From Macrostomum hystrix (taxonomy: Eukaryota; Platyhelminthes; Macrostomidae), in the NCBI GenBank assembly GCA_950097015.1, contig CATNEN010000001.1, forward strand, positions 10,562,001 through 10,626,000: a stretch of DNA of 64,000 nt, in the 5' to 3' direction. Below, in pieces: positions 37,731 to 50,747 of the stretch. Under the pieces are notes generated by a model that saw nothing but the letters and a program-made list of their open reading frames with translations, made no database searches and was not told where the DNA came from. The translations under genes and the position numbers were made by a program. The first letter of the stretch is position 1. Each line of letters begins with the position of its first letter.

Positions 37731-37794
37731 TTAATTATTTCGACCTGACTGTTTTCTCTCTCAAATCTCTGCTTTCTCTCCAAGCTTTTCCTTG

Positions 37795-38205
37795 CTTGAC
37801 TGTGATGATTTGAGTAGACAATAGCCTTGACTGTGATGATTTGAGTAGACAATTGACTTGACTGTGAGGGTTTGAGTAGACAATGGCCTTGACTGTGATG
37901 ATTTGAGTAGACAATGGCCTTGACTGTGATGATTTGAGTAGACAATGGCCTTGACTGTGATGATTTGAGTAGACAATGGCCTTTACTGTGAGGGTTTGAG
38001 TAGACAATAGCCTTGACTGTGAGGGTTTGAGTAGACAATAGCCTTGACTGTGAGGGTTTGAGTAGACAATGGCCTTTACTGTGAGGGTTTGAGTAGACAA
38101 TAGCCTTGACTGTGAGGGTTTGAGTAGACAATAGCCTTTACTGTGAGGGTTTGAGTAGACCGTAGCCTTGACTGTGAGTGCTTGAGTAGACAATTGAGTA
38201 GACAG
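37795..38205. repeat. 31-bp minisatellite
   Basis: About 13 copies of a 31-bp unit (tgactgtgagggtttgagta + gacaatagcct), with gtgatga/gtgaggg and gccttga/gccttta variants. Because 31 is not a multiple of three, the minus-strand ORF cycles every 93 bp. Confidence 0.95.
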
Positions 38206-38214
38206 TAGATTGCA

Positions 38215-38975
38215 CTTTAAGGGTTCAGGTACGAGCAAATGTATGGACTTCAAGCCTCAAAGGATTCATCATGCATACAATCTCCATGCTGGCTAATTGC
38301 CTATTGTATCTATGTACTATTACTAAGGAAAGATCGCTGTGCTTGGCAGATGGTGAAAAGCTTGTTTAGATAACTTGTTACGGCCACAAACGCATTGACT
38401 ATCGTCACGTCCATCTTTGTCAAATTAGACTGCTTGTATTAGGAGGTAGGGAATGCATCCGAGTATAAGAAGGCCTTTACTGAGAGGATTTAGGATCTGA
38501 CCCTAGAGTCTTACGTATAGCGCTTCTCAACACTTCCTAACTCTTTCCGTATGCCCAATATTCCCTGAGGATGAATTCCAAAGTGGAAATTATATTCGTC
38601 GCCTATCCGGTCAGTCAACACTTGGGATAGGCCGAGAGAGAAAGGAGATGAGAGACTGTGCTTGGAGTGGCCCCTGACTGAAAGATATACGAGAGGAGAT
38701 GCGGACACACGCATCGGTTGCTATAAAATATTAACACAATAGATTGGCTTCGGCATGTATGGGCAGGTAGCACTGGCTCGTGTGACAGATCGAGTCAACA
38801 TTCCATTTTTTTAGAATATTTAGACAAGCCCTGAACAGTTTGAAGTGCACTATAGAACTGCTCTAATGACGAATGATTGACTTGATGACTTGATGGCATG
38901 ACTTGATACGTCATGCCATTTTTTAATAATATTTTTGGGTACTTTGGAGCACTTAGGACATTTCAATTTACCTTA
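38215..38975. other. Intergenic stretch
   Basis: No gene or recognised repeat seen. Confidence 0.45.
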
Positions 38976-38984
38976 GGGTTAGTT

Positions 38985-39565
38985 CATCTGATGGCTTTTC
39001 TCTGATGACCTTGGTGCTTAGGGGAATCCTTTCTCTGACGACCCTGGTGCTTAGGGGAATCCTTTCTCTGATGACCCTGGTGCTTAGGGGAATCCTTTCT
39101 CTGATGACCTTGGTGCTTAGGGAATCCTTTCTCTGACGACCCTGGTGCTTAGGGGAATCCTTTCTCTGATGACCCTGGTGCTTAGGGGAATCCTTTCTCT
39201 GATGACCTTGATGCTTAGGGGAATCCTTTCTCTGATGACCCTGGTGCTTAGGGGAATCCTTTCTCTGACGACCCTGGTGCTTAGGGGAATCCTTTCTCTG
39301 ATGACCCTGGTGCTTAGGGGAATCCTTTCTCTGATGACCTTGGTGCTTAGGGGAATCCTTTCTCTGATGACCCTGGTGCTTAGGGGAATCCTTTCTCTGA
39401 TGACCTTGATGCTTAGGGGAACCCTTTCTCTGACGACCTTGGTGTTTAGGGGAATCCCTTTTCATGACCTTGGTGCTTAGGGGAACCCTTTCTCTGACGA
39501 CCCTGGTGCTTAGGGGAATCCTTTCTCTGACGACCTTGGTGCTTTGGGGAATCCTTTCAGTGATA
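38985..39565. repeat. 33-bp minisatellite
   Basis: About 17 copies of a 33-bp unit (gaccctggtgcttagggg + aatcctttctctgat), with gacgacc/gatgacc and ccttgg/ccctgg variants. It is open in several frames by virtue of its length. Confidence 0.95.
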
Positions 39566-39579
39566 ACCCTGGAGCCAAT

Positions 39580-40291
39580 CCTGGGTAGACTTGTTTTGGT
39601 TTTCCTAGAATCAGTGAACATATATGATATATATGTGAAGTGGCGTGCTACGACTGATTGGCTTCTGGACGTATAAAGAGCTTTTTTCTTATGTTATCGT
39701 AGCTTCGTTATGTTTCTGATTTAGTCGACCGCAAGAACAATAAACTGAGCAACAGAACCTTGAATGTACTATAACAAATTCAACAAATACAATTTAATAG
39801 CCAATGGGTTGTTGCCAGCCATATGTGTGCGTGTGTGTTCATGGGATTTGTGACTGATTGACTTGGTGAAGAGGCGCATTGCAGGGGAGACGGGGACGCT
39901 TATTTTTGGGCACCAATGGGGTGGAGGTACATTGGGGTGGGGCGGTGGTTGGGGAGCAGTATTTTTTGAGCAGAATGAGTCGGGAGAAAGAAAAAAATAG
40001 CCATTTTTACTGTGGCGCTTAATTCTACCAGCTAGAAGCCCAACAACCGACCAGACGCGAAGGATTTCAGCGTAGACTGACTTATTGCCGCCACCAAACC
40101 CAGCCCTGCTAAGTTATATTGTTATCCAATAAAAATTCTCACCGCAACAGAGACGGGAAGGCAGAGAGGTCGCTATCCATAAATAATTAGGCGATCCGGT
40201 TTAACCCCGGCTCATCGCTATCGGTCATTGTCCGTTAGCCTTGGAAAGTAAAGACTTCACCGGCACATTGTGGCAGCCAGTGACAAGCAGA
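39580..40291 (+). other. 5' flank of the GPI-type protein gene
   Basis: Presumed promoter and 5' UTR region. A run with ggggtggaggtacattgg and ggggcggtgg near 39910-39950 is G-rich, but no core promoter element could be assigned with confidence. Confidence 0.4.
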
Positions 40292-43200
40292 ATGCCAATC
40301 TCAATAATTCTAGCAGGGTTCGCCGCGTTGCTGATCAACTCCCAGCTCTGCGAGGCGCTTCGACCCTACCGACATTGCTCCATGGCCGAACTGGAGGGCA
40401 TCAGGCGGGACTGCTTCTACGACTTCGAGTCCCAGCTGTCCGAGACACCATCCCGCAGCATCCACGTGGAGCTGCAGCAGAAGTGCAAGTGAGTCTGTCT
40501 GTGTGTCTCTCTGTCTGTCTCTCTGTCTGTCGGTCTGTCTGTCTGTCTGTCGGTCTGTCTGTCTGTCTGTCGGTCTGTCTGTCCAGTGTGACTCTCAGTC
40601 GTGAGTTTCTCATTTCTCAGTCTTGTGTCTGTCCTGTGTGTCTGTCCTGTGTGTCTGTCCTGTGTGTCTGTCCTGTGTGTGTCTGTCCTGTGTATCTGTT
40701 TCCCTGTGTGTCTGTCCTGTTTGTCTGTCCTGTTTGTCTGTCCTGTGTGTTTGTCCTGTGTCTGTCCTGTATGTCTGTCCTGTGTGTTTGTCCTGTGTCT
40801 GTCCTGTATGTCTGTCCTGTGTGTCTGTCCTGTGTCTGTCCTGTGTGTCTGTCCTGTGTCTGTCCTGTGTGTCTGTTCCCTTGTGTGTCTGTTCCCTTGT
40901 GTGTCTGTTCCCTTGTGTGTCTGCCCTTTGTGTCTGTCCTGTGTGTCTGTCCGGTGTGTCTGTTCCCGTGTGTGTCTGTCCTGTGTGCCTGTCTGTCCTG
41001 TGTGCCTGTCTGTGTGTCTGTCCGGTGTGTCTGTTCCCCTGTGTGTCTGTCCTGTGTGCCTGTCTGTCCTGTGTGCCTGTCCTTTGTGTCTGTCCGGTGT
41101 GTCTGTTCCCGTGTGTGTCTGTCCTGTGTGCCTGTCTGTCCTGTGTGCCTGTCTGTGTGTCTGTCCGGTGTGTCTGTTCCCCTGTGTGTCTGTCCTGTGT
41201 GCCTGTCTGTCCTGTGTGCCTGTCTGTGTGTCTGTCCTGTGTGCCTGTCTGTGTGTCTGTCCGGTGTGTCTGTTCCCCTGTGTGTCTGTCCTGTGTGTCT
41301 ATCATGTGAGTCTTTCTTTTGAGCCTGTCAGTCGTGTGTTTGTCCTTTGAGTCTGTCAGTAGAGTATCTGTCAGTCGTGTCTGTCCTTTGAGTCTGTCAG
41401 TAGTGTATCTGTCAGTCGTGTCTGTCCTTTGAGTCTGTCAGTAGTGTGTCTGTCAGCATGTGTCATTCCTTCGTGTTCTTTACATCGTAGGTCTGTCCTT
41501 GCTGTCTATTAAAATATTTGCGTCCCAGTCAGTCAGTCTTCTAGTCTGACTGGACTAACATGCCTGCTAGCGGTTAGCAGCTCTGACGATTTTTGTTAAG
41601 CAGAGGCAAGCAGTATTTGTCTTCTAAACAGTAGATAGCATCTAGCCTGCGCAATGCTTCATCGTAATTCAATATGATCGATTATGTTCTTAGCATGTTT
41701 GAATACAAGGCTAACAGGCCTATATACTATATAGCCCAGTCTAAAGCACACAAAACACTAATTTCTAATGTCGAAAAAGTCTACGATTTTTGAAGTGTGT
41801 TCATTTTAGCCGTTAGCAAATTTAAAAAAAACGTGCCCTCTCGGTTAATGTCAATTATGTGAAAAAATGTACTTTTTTGTAAGCTTCCGATTCAGCTGAA
41901 ACCAATCCTATCTCCGTCCCGTCCTATGTATATTTCCCAGCAACGCCACTTTTATTGTTGGTAATAATTAGTTTTTATGACTTTCAAGCTGAAAGATCGG
42001 TCTTCGTTAACACATGGTAAAACTGTATTACCAGATCGGTTGTAAATCGTTTTTACTTGGCTAAACTAAACTAGTATCTGCACTAGCATTTAAAGGCATT
42101 GCATAACAAATAGGACCATGTTAGTGTGAGTTAAACATTCATGAAATTGTTGCAGATATCATAAAAAACTTGTCATTTGCTGTACAGATCTGTCAGTCAA
42201 TTCCCGTGTAGAGGTAAAGTGAGGTAAATTCACTCTCAGAAAATGTGTTCCATTTTTGCAATAAAAGCTTTGTCACTGATAATTCTCAGTGGTGAAATTT
42301 TCTGTGGGACTTAAAAACTTTGACTTGTCTGACAAAACCTTTATAAATAGATGCAATAATTTTTGGGCAGCATTGCGGTTGCGAACACCCAGTCCACGGA
42401 CTGAACAGCTCCGTGTCATATTTCTTATCTATCGCAATTCTTCCGTGTCCTATGTCTCCCGTTTCTTATCTTTCTTGTGTCTCATCTCTCCCTTGTCTCA
42501 TATCTCCCGTGTCTCATCTCTCCCGTGTCTCATCTCTCCCGTGTCTCATCTCTCCCGTGTCTCATCTCTCCCGTGTCTCATCTCTCCCCTGTCTTATCTC
42601 TCCCGTGTCTCATCTCTCCCGTGTCTCATCTCTCCCATGTCTCATCTCTTCCATGTCTCATCTCTCTCCTCTCTCATCTTTCATCGCCAGTCTCATCTCT
42701 TCCCAGTTTAATCTCTCCTGTGTCTCATCTCCCCCGTGTCTCATCTCTCCCGCGTCTCCTCTCTCCCCTATCTCATCTCTCTTGCGTCTCATCTCTCCCG
42801 TCTCATCTCTCCCGTCTCATCTCTCCCCTGTCTCATCTCACCTATGTCTCATCTCACCTATGTCTTATCTCCCCTATGTCTCATCTCACCTATGTCTCAT
42901 CTCACCTATGTCTTATCTCCCCTATGTCTCATCTCACCTATGTCTCATCTCACCTATGTCTTATCTCCCCTATGTCTCATCTCACCCATTTACCAATTTG
43001 TCACCAGTTGAAGTGTCCATATTTATAACCAAAGCATCAATTTTCTAAACATTGCAGCGACAGCACCATCGCTAGGTATCCTGTGATGCGAGATTGCATC
43101 ACACTAAACATGGAGCGACGCGGTTGCTCGAACGACGAAACCATTATGCGCCGATTTAACCTGACTAAAAAGGCTCACGAACACCTGTGCTCTGTGAGGT

Positions 43201-46200
43201 TTAAAGGTGCGTTGACTTTGAGCACTGTTTTGAGCGACGATGAGCATTTCAAGAATGGGTAATGACCGATTCAAGATTGGTTAATGACCAATTCAAGAAA
43301 GAACGATGACCATACATTGATGACTATTTCAAAAAGAATTATGAACATTTAAGTAAAACTTAGGACAAAGACAGAAGATAGACAATATTTTAGAATGGCA
43401 TTAGAAAGCCACATAGATAGGAATAGGACAAGTAGGATGTGGTGCTGTACGAGACATTATACTGTATTATTTGAAGAGGCCACACGGATGAATGCGTCAT
43501 TAGCCAGTATTAGTACAGCACAGAACCCATTGAAATACTTTCCCTCAACAATGGAACGTGAGCTCTCAGCATTGCTTGCTTCTCAACTTCAGAGTCAAGC
43601 CGGCTTAGAGCATGAGAAAAGTGGCGTTGGTTTGAGGCAGATGATAGCTAGATGGAAAATATCTCGAAGTGCAGCAGGAATTAACTGATAATTGCAGAGG
43701 GTGAAATGGCTCGCAAAGCGTTCTAGGTAAAAAACGAGGAAAGGCGTGCATTTTCGGTTGTACGTTTTTCCACACACGAGTGTAAATATCAAATATCAGG
43801 TGAACTTTTCAGCTAAAGCAATCTGATGCTGCAGCATTTTCATATCAGCTTAGATAGGCGAATGAGACTGATCTTGTCCTAGATGAGAGCACCTATTGCT
43901 GATAATGAACCAACATGATATTATGGATTTAGCCGCGGTGTTGTCAGGCATTGACAGATCTAGGGAGGGTCACCGACGCCTGTGCCTTTAATTCCTTCTT
44001 TTTATTACCATTTCGTACTATTGTAGATGTGACACATGAACGAATTTACTTCTTGTTCTGTAAATGCGCGTGATTCGTCCAAGGTCAATCTAAAAATAGA
44101 AACAATTCAGCTCGAATACGCGTGATTCGTCCAAGGTCAATCTAAAAATAGAAACAATTCAGCTCGAATACGCGTGATTCGTCCAAGGTCAATCTAAAAA
44201 TAGAACCCATTCAGCTCGAATGCGCGTGATTTGTCCAAGGACAGTCTAAAAATAGAACCCATTCAGCTCGAATGCGCGTGATTTGTCCAAGGACAGTCTA
44301 AAAATAGAACCAATTCAGTTCGAATGCGCGGAATTTCTCGACGGGCAGTCTAAAAAATATAACAATGCCATGCACACCTCTATTGTGTGATAAGACAAAA
44401 AACTCGCAAAATAATTTTTATAATCGCTGCAATCGCTAAACAAAGATTTTTGTTTAATGGTTCTAATTGCTTTTAAAAGAAAACAAAAAATAATTGGTGC
44501 GCTTTGCCGCCCTCAGTTAATTGAATAGTAAAATAATTAACAAGAACATGAAGCCGTTGAGCCACACATTTAAGAAGAAGCTTACAAAAAAGAATCCTTA
44601 AGGCTTCGCGATTGCCAACTGACCCTAGGGAAACAATCCAGACGAGAAGAAAAGGTTTTTCTATTTCTTTGCTTATGAGTCAAAGTGGATCTTGAACCAC
44701 GCGAAGCCGAAGCCACGGCATCGTTTGCATTTTCCTCATTAGTCGCTTCTCTTGATATTTCTTTTCTAAGAAAAGGCGAACCAAGACGCGTTTCGAATTC
44801 CCACAGGGATTGAGCACAGAGGCCAGTGTGTGAGCTGCTTGCCTCAGACACAATGCAATCTTACTAGACCCCCATCGCAGCAATTGGATAAGCAAAAAGT
44901 CACCCTTTATCGATTATTCGGGCTGTGATCCAATATCCCCGACAAATCAATGATCAATTTATTCACCAGGGAAATTTAATTCATTGAAAATTCGGTCGCA
45001 GCAACGTCGTCACAAAGTCTGGACTAAAACATTTCAGGCGAGTTCTGTCGCGAACTGCCTAAGAATCTGCCACACTACGTGAACCTGTGCATCGCGTCCC
45101 TGTACGACGGAATAAAGAAGGGAGTTGTCTGCATGTGAGTACTAAAAGCTAACAAGTAATTATTTAGCACACTCTCACAGGTTTGTACAAGTGCCCTGAC
45201 TTTGTTATCGTCAGGCAGTGTACACTCTCACTGTGGATTCGAGTTTTGGGGCTTGAAGGAGTTCAGTTCAAATTTTAATTGCAAAATAGGCCGTTCTTCC
45301 AGTGTGGTTTGAATAAAACAAAATGATAACATTTTTTTTTCGACTGCCAGGAACTCAGGTCTCGATCGGTGGGTAAAAATCACCCAACATATTTTGTTAC
45401 ATTGCCACTCTCTCTCCGTCATCAATATTGAAGAGTGTCGTTTTGCATTTTCTGTTTGTTTATCATAAATCAACTATTTCTTCTTCGAAATTAAAAAATA
45501 TTAACCTGGGGTTTATATAAAAATGTAATTTATTCATTTTGCCACACCTTAGGTGATGCCACACAAAAGATTACCTAATTTATTTCGTCCTAATTAAAGA
45601 AATGGTGATTTTATAGAATCGTTACTTCAAGCGTTAATTCAATCGTTAAATTGATTTACTTAAATTCGTGCTAAAACTTTACTTCGAACAGTTTTTAAAA
45701 CAGTTTTTATTATCATTTAGTTTTTACTCTAAATTAGTTTTTTAGCATTCGTCAAGTACTTCAATTATGAGCAAACAGAAATTGATGGATACTATTTAAG
45801 ACAGGTTTAAAAACTGTACAAAAACTGTTTTGGCACTAATTCTAATTGGAATTGAAATTAGTTAACCGGTTCTTAAGGATCGTCCAATAATCGTTTAAAT
45901 GTGTTATCACATTTTTATTGATAAACATGCTGAAATTTTCCAATAATTTGCGCTTAAAACTATTACTCAAACGTTTATTTTGTTATCCGCTTTGATATAA
46001 AATCTTGAGTTGCAAATTATCAAGACCTGTCATAAAAAGCAAGTGCATAATACCCGCTAACAAATATGTAAAACCTTTTTTATTTGAATTCAATTGGTCA
46101 TTTTTTGTTCTTCAATAAAAGCCCAATTAAAAACATTAAAAGTCTCTTTTACTAAAACTGCTGATTCAAAAACTTTTTAAACAGTCGATCGCTGATGACC

Positions 46201-49200
46201 ATTCAAAAGTCGCAATCATGCGTGTACTACATTCTCAACCTGATGGGGTCCCAGTGCTACTATCTGCAGTTCAACTTCTATCACGTGCGCACCTACATTG
46301 AAGAGCAGGTCAGCTTCAAGTGCAACGGTGAGCCAGAAAATTATGTTTTACTTTCAGAATCAACCCAACTTAGATCACAGAGTCTACCAAGTTAGATCTT
46401 AAAATCTGCCCGAATTAGACTTTAGAATCTACCCCAATTAGATCGCAAAATCTACCCCAATTAGATCGCAGAATCTACCCCAGTTAGATCGCAGAATCTA
46501 CCCCAGTTAGATCACAGAATCTACCCCAATTAGATCGCAGAATCTACCCCAGTTAGATCACAGAATCTACCCCAATTAGATCACAGAATCTACCCCAATT
46601 AGATCGCAGAATCTACCCCAATTAGATCGCAGAATCTACCCCAGTTAGATCGCAGAATCTACCCCAGTTAGATCGCAGAATCTACCCCAGTTTGTCGCGG
46701 AATCTACCCCAGTTAGATCGCGGAATCTACCCCAGTTAGATCGCAGAATCTACCCCAGTTAGATCGCAGAATCTACCCCAGTTTGTAGCGGAATCTACCC
46801 AGTTAGATCGCAGAATCTACCCCAGTTAATTCGCAGAATCTACCCCAGTTAGATCGCGGAATCTACCCCAGTTAGATCGCAGAATCTACCCCAGTTAGAT
46901 CGCAGAATCTACCCCAGTTTGTCGCGGAATCTACCCCAGTTAGATCGCAGAATCTACCCCAGTTAGATCGCGGAATCTACCCCAGTTAGATCGCAGAATC
47001 TACCCCAGTTTGTCGCGGAATCTACCCCAGTTAGATCGCAGAATCTACCCCAGTTTGTCGCAGAATCTACCCCAGTTAGATCGCAGAATCTACCCCAGTT
47101 AGATCGCAGAATCTACCCCAGTTTGTCGCGGAATCTACCCCAGTTAGATCGCAGAATCTACCCCAGTTTGTCGCGGAATCTACCCCAGTTAGATCGCAGA
47201 ATCTACCCCAATTAGATCGCAGAATCTACCCCAGTTTGTCGCGGAATCTACCCCAGTTAGATCGCAGAATCTACCCCAGTTAGATCGCAGAAACTACCCC
47301 AGTTAGATCGCAGAATCTACCCCAGTTAGATCGCAGAATCTACCCCAGTTAGATCGCAGAATCTACCCCAGTTTGTCGCGGAATCTACCCCAGTTAGATC
47401 ACAGAATCTACCCCAGTTAGATCGCGGAATCTACCCCAGTTAGATCGCAGAATCTACCCCAGTTAGATCGCGGAATCTACCCCAGTTAGATCGCAGAATC
47501 TACCCCAGTTTGTAGCGGAATCTACCCCAGTTAGATCGCAGAATCTACCCCAGTTAGATCGCAGAATCTACCCCAGTTAGATCGCAGAATCTACCCCAGT
47601 TAGATCGCGGAATCTACCCCAGTTAGATCGCAGAATCTACCCCAGTTTGTAGCGGAATCTACCCCAGTTAGATCGCAGAATCTACCCCAGTTAGATCGCA
47701 GAAACTACCCCAGTTAGATCGCAGAAACTACCCCAGTTAGATCGCAGAAACTACCCCAGTTAGATCGCGGAATCTACCCCAGTTAGATCGCAGAATCTAC
47801 CCCAGTTTGTAGCGGAATCTACCCCAGTTAGATCGCAGAATCTACCCCAGTTAGATCGCGGAATCTACCCCAGTTAGATCGCAGAATCTACCCCAGTTAG
47901 ATCGCAGAATCTACCCCAGTTAGATCGCAGAATCTACCCCAGTTTGTCGCAGAATCTACCCCAGTTAGATCGCAGAATCTACCCCAGTTAGATAACAGAA
48001 TCCACCCCAGTTAGATCGCAGAATCTACCCCAGTTTGTCGCGGAATCTACCCCAGTTAGATCGCAGAATCTACCCCAGTTAGATCGCAGAATCTACCCCA
48101 GTTAGATCGCAGAATCTACCCCAATTTGTCGCGGAATCTACCCCAGTTAGATCGCAGAATCTACCCCAGTTAGATCGCAGAATCTACCCCAGTTTGTCGC
48201 GGAATCTACCCCAGTTAGATCGCGGAATCTACCCCAGTTAGATCGCAGAATCTACCCCAGTTAGATCGCGGAATCTACCCCAGTTAGATCGCAGAATCTA
48301 CCCCAGTTTGTCGCGGAATCTACCCCAGTTAGATCGCAGAATCTACCCCAGTTAGATCGCAGAATCTACCCCAATTAGATCGCAGAATCTACCCCAGTTT
48401 GTCGCGGAATCTACCCCAGTTAGATCGCAGAATCTACCCCAGTTAGATCGCAGAATCTACCCCAGTTTGTCGCGGAATCTACCCCAGTTAGATCGCAGAA
48501 TCTACCCCAGTTAGATCGCAGAATCTACCCCAATTTGTCGCGGAATCTACCCCAGTTAGATCGCAGAATCTACCCCAGTTAGATCGCAGAATCTACCCCA
48601 GTTTGTCGCGGAATCTACCCCAGTTAGATCGCGGAATCTACCCCAGTTAGATCGCAGAATCTACCCCAGTTAGATCGCGGAATCTACCCCAGTTAGATCG
48701 CAGAATCTACCCCAGTTTGTCGCGGAATCTACCCCAGTTAGATCGCAGAATCTACCCCAGTTAGATCGCAGAATCTACCCCAATTAGATCGCAGAATCTA
48801 CCCCAGTTTGTCGCGGAATCTACCCCAGTTAGATCGCAGAATCTACCCCAGTTTGTCGCGGAATCTACCCCAGTTAGATCGCAGAATCTACCCCAGTTAG
48901 ATCGCAGAATCTACCCCAGTTAGATCGCAGAATCTACCCCAGTTTGTCGCGGAATCTACCCCAGTTAGATCGCAGAATCTACCCCAGTTAGATCGCAGAA
49001 TCTACCCCAGTTAGATCGCAGAATCTACCCCAGTTAGATCGCAGAATCTACCCCAGTTAGATCGCAGAATCTACCCCAGTTAGATCGCAGAATCTACCCG
49101 AGTTTGTCGCGGAATCTACCCCAGTTAGATCGCAGAATCTACCCCAGTTTGTCGCGGAATCTACCCCAGTTAGATCGCAGAATCTACCCCAGTTAGATCG

Positions 49201-50747
49201 CAGAATCTACCCCAGTTAGATCGCAGAATCTACCCCAGTTAGATCGCAGAATCTACCCCAGTTAGATCGCAGAATCTACCCCAGTTAGATCGCAGAATCT
49301 ACCCCAGTTAGATCGCAGAATCTACCCGAGTTTGTCGCGGAATCTACCCCAGTTAGATCGCGGAATCTACCCCAGTTAGATCGCAGAATCTACCCCAGTT
49401 TGTAGCGGAATCTACCCCAGTTAGATCGATTATATTACGATATTGTATTTGCTACTTCCTAAACCAAAATTTAGTTGATAAAGTGAATGTATGCAATTAT
49501 TATTATTGCAAAGTTAAAAGGTGTGACATTTTCTGCTGCACAAACGAGTGTTGCTAGGCAGGACAGGATGTGTCGTTGGACTGCTCCCTAAATCACTCTT
49601 TCTCCACATCCGGCTTCGCCAAATCGTTGGAAAAAATGAATTTAATATTGAATAGCTTATAAAGCCGGCTGTACATGAACCTGACATTGTAGCAGGGACG
49701 CATTCGAGTGGCTAAAGATTCAAGCAGCCCGCTAGCCGGAAATGAAAGCTGAACAGGCAGGTCGGGGCGTTGAAAGGCGATGCGAGCTAACACAAAACAA
49801 GGGCTAACACAAGAGCACTAAACTAAACTGATTTTTCTGGTTAATGCCTAACTGACACGTTTGTGCTTAGGCAGTCTGCGATAATAGAATGAGTGTCGTG
49901 CTAGAAACTAATTCAATTATAGTTCTAAACTAATGAAAGGTATGAATAATTCAATTCGGTTGTATTTAATTGGATTGGATTGGATTGGAATGGATTGGAT
50001 TGGATTGGATTGGATTGGATTGGATTGGATTGGATTGGATTGGATTAGATTGGATGGGATTGGATTGGATTGGATTTTATTGGATTGTACTAGATTAGAT
50101 TGGATTGGATTGTACTGGATTGGATTGGATTGGATTGGACTGTATTGGATTTGATTGGATTGGATTGGATTGTACTGGATTAGATTGGATTGGATTGGAT
50201 TGTACTGGATTAGATTGGATTGGATTGGATTGGATTGTACTGGATTGGATTGGATTGGATTGTAGAGGATTAAATTGCATAGGATTGTATTGGACTGTAT
50301 TGGATTTTACTGGATTGGATTGGATTGTAGTGGATTAAATTGCATTGGATTGTATTGGATTGGATTGGATTGGATTGGATTGGATTGTAGTTGATTAAAT
50401 TGCATTGGATTGTATTGGACTGTATTGGATTGTACTGGATTGGAGATAGATTGGAGTTAGAAATTGAATTTTATTGACAAGTGGTATTTAAAATATGTAT
50501 AATTATTTTAGAATAAAAAATCTATCCTTAGTGCTACTTGTTTTTTGCAATTATCAATTCTTAGTTTTTTGTAAGTCATATCGAAATTGTAACTAAAAAT
50601 GTTTTTCACCTAAAGTATCGCACGAAATTCCATCGCTAAACTTGTACCATTTTTTCAGATGCTCCGAGTCGTGTTTCGTCGAGTGCAGCACTGCAATTTT
50701 CAGCACTGATGTTTTCAATTCTGCTGGCCTCAATGCTGCCGGTTTAG
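40292..50747 (+). CDS. Cysteine-rich secreted protein with GPI-type C-terminus (5 exons, unknown family)
   Basis: Exons: 40292-40488, 43058-43206, 45038-45134, 46185-46327, 50659-50747; 224 residues with all phases agreeing. The N-terminus (MPISIILAGFAALLINSQLC) is a signal peptide. The mature part has about a dozen cysteines, among them LRPYRHC, RRDCFYDFE, MRDCITL, RRGCSNDE, EFCREL, VNLCIASLYDG, SCVYYI, GSQCYYLQ and FKCN. One N-glycosylation sequon (NLT) is in exon 2. The protein ends in a short Ser-rich stretch and a hydrophobic segment (FSALMFSILLASMLPV) immediately before the stop, as expected for a GPI attachment signal. I do not recognise the family and assign no function. Donors include two GTGAGT, one GTGAGC and one GTGCGT. 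Introns 1 and 4 are greatly enlarged by tandem repeats. Confidence 0.8.
40490..41480. repeat. TGTCTGTCC-type microsatellite/minisatellite in intron 1
   Basis: Nearly 1 kb built from tgtctgtcctgtgtgtctg-type words with 4-, 9- and 10-bp periodicities. It begins two bases after the exon 1 donor (GTGAGTCTGTCTGTG), so the donor itself merges with the array. It decays into gagtctgtcagtagtgt near 41330-41470. Confidence 0.95.
41490..42425 (+). other. Intron 1 sequence between two arrays
   Basis: AT-rich intron of the GPI-type gene. A short SINE family 2 word (gtccacggactgaacagc, about 42392-42410) is the only recognised piece. Confidence 0.5.
42430..42995. repeat. 16-bp CT-rich minisatellite in intron 1
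   Basis: About 33 units of the type tctcatctctcccgtg, changing near 42830 to a regular tctcatctcacctatg/tcttatctcccctatg higher-order set. It has the same motif as the array at 33350-33960. Confidence 0.93.
43207..44063 (+). other. Intron 2 of the GPI-type gene, first part
   Basis: No recognised repeat. A 97-codon plus-strand ORF at 43395-43688 resembles no family I know and lies inside the intron. Confidence 0.45.
44064..44350. repeat. 53-bp tandem repeat in intron 2
   Basis: About 5.3 copies of a 52-53-bp unit (gcgtgattcgtccaaggtc, then aatctaaaaatagaaaca, then attcagctcgaata). The later units diverge stepwise (gatttgtcc, gacagtc), indicating an ordered expansion. Confidence 0.9.
45165..45236 (-). 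mobile_element. SINE family 1 fragment
   Basis: Only the central body remains: cactctcacaggtttgtaca, then cgtcaggcagtgtacactct, matching the reverse-oriented family 1 copies. It lies just after exon 3 of the GPI-type gene. Confidence 0.7.
45240..46184 (+). other. Intron 3 of the GPI-type gene
   Basis: AT-rich intron with no tandem array, one of the exceptions. Nothing else recognised. Confidence 0.5.
46370..49435. repeat. Satellite-like 23-bp array of about 3 kb in intron 4
   Basis: About 133 copies of a 23-bp unit (agttagatcgcagaatctac + ccc). A second unit type of 22 bp (agtttgtcgcggaatctac + ccc) is interspersed every 2-5 units. Mixed blocks recur over hundreds of bases, so the array shows higher-order turnover. 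It begins about 45 bp after the exon 4 donor and accounts for most of the 4.3-kb intron. Confidence 0.97.
49440..49960 (+). other. Intron 4 sequence between two arrays
   Basis: Unique-looking sequence separating the 23-bp array from the GGATT array. No gene or known element recognised. Confidence 0.5.
49965..50448. repeat. ATTGG pentanucleotide array in intron 4
   Basis: About 95 copies of attgg (ggattggattgg), interrupted by tgtactggat and tgtagtgga variants at intervals of 30-50 bp. It is open on both strands because of its composition. Confidence 0.96.

Noticed and set aside
40490-41350. Cysteine-rich VSVLCVCPV-type ORFs
   Set aside because: Translation of TGTCTGTCC-type intron repeat in three frames; no family or codon signal.
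46370-49435. CRISPR-like regular repeats
   Set aside because: Units are contiguous without unique spacers and lie in an animal intron.
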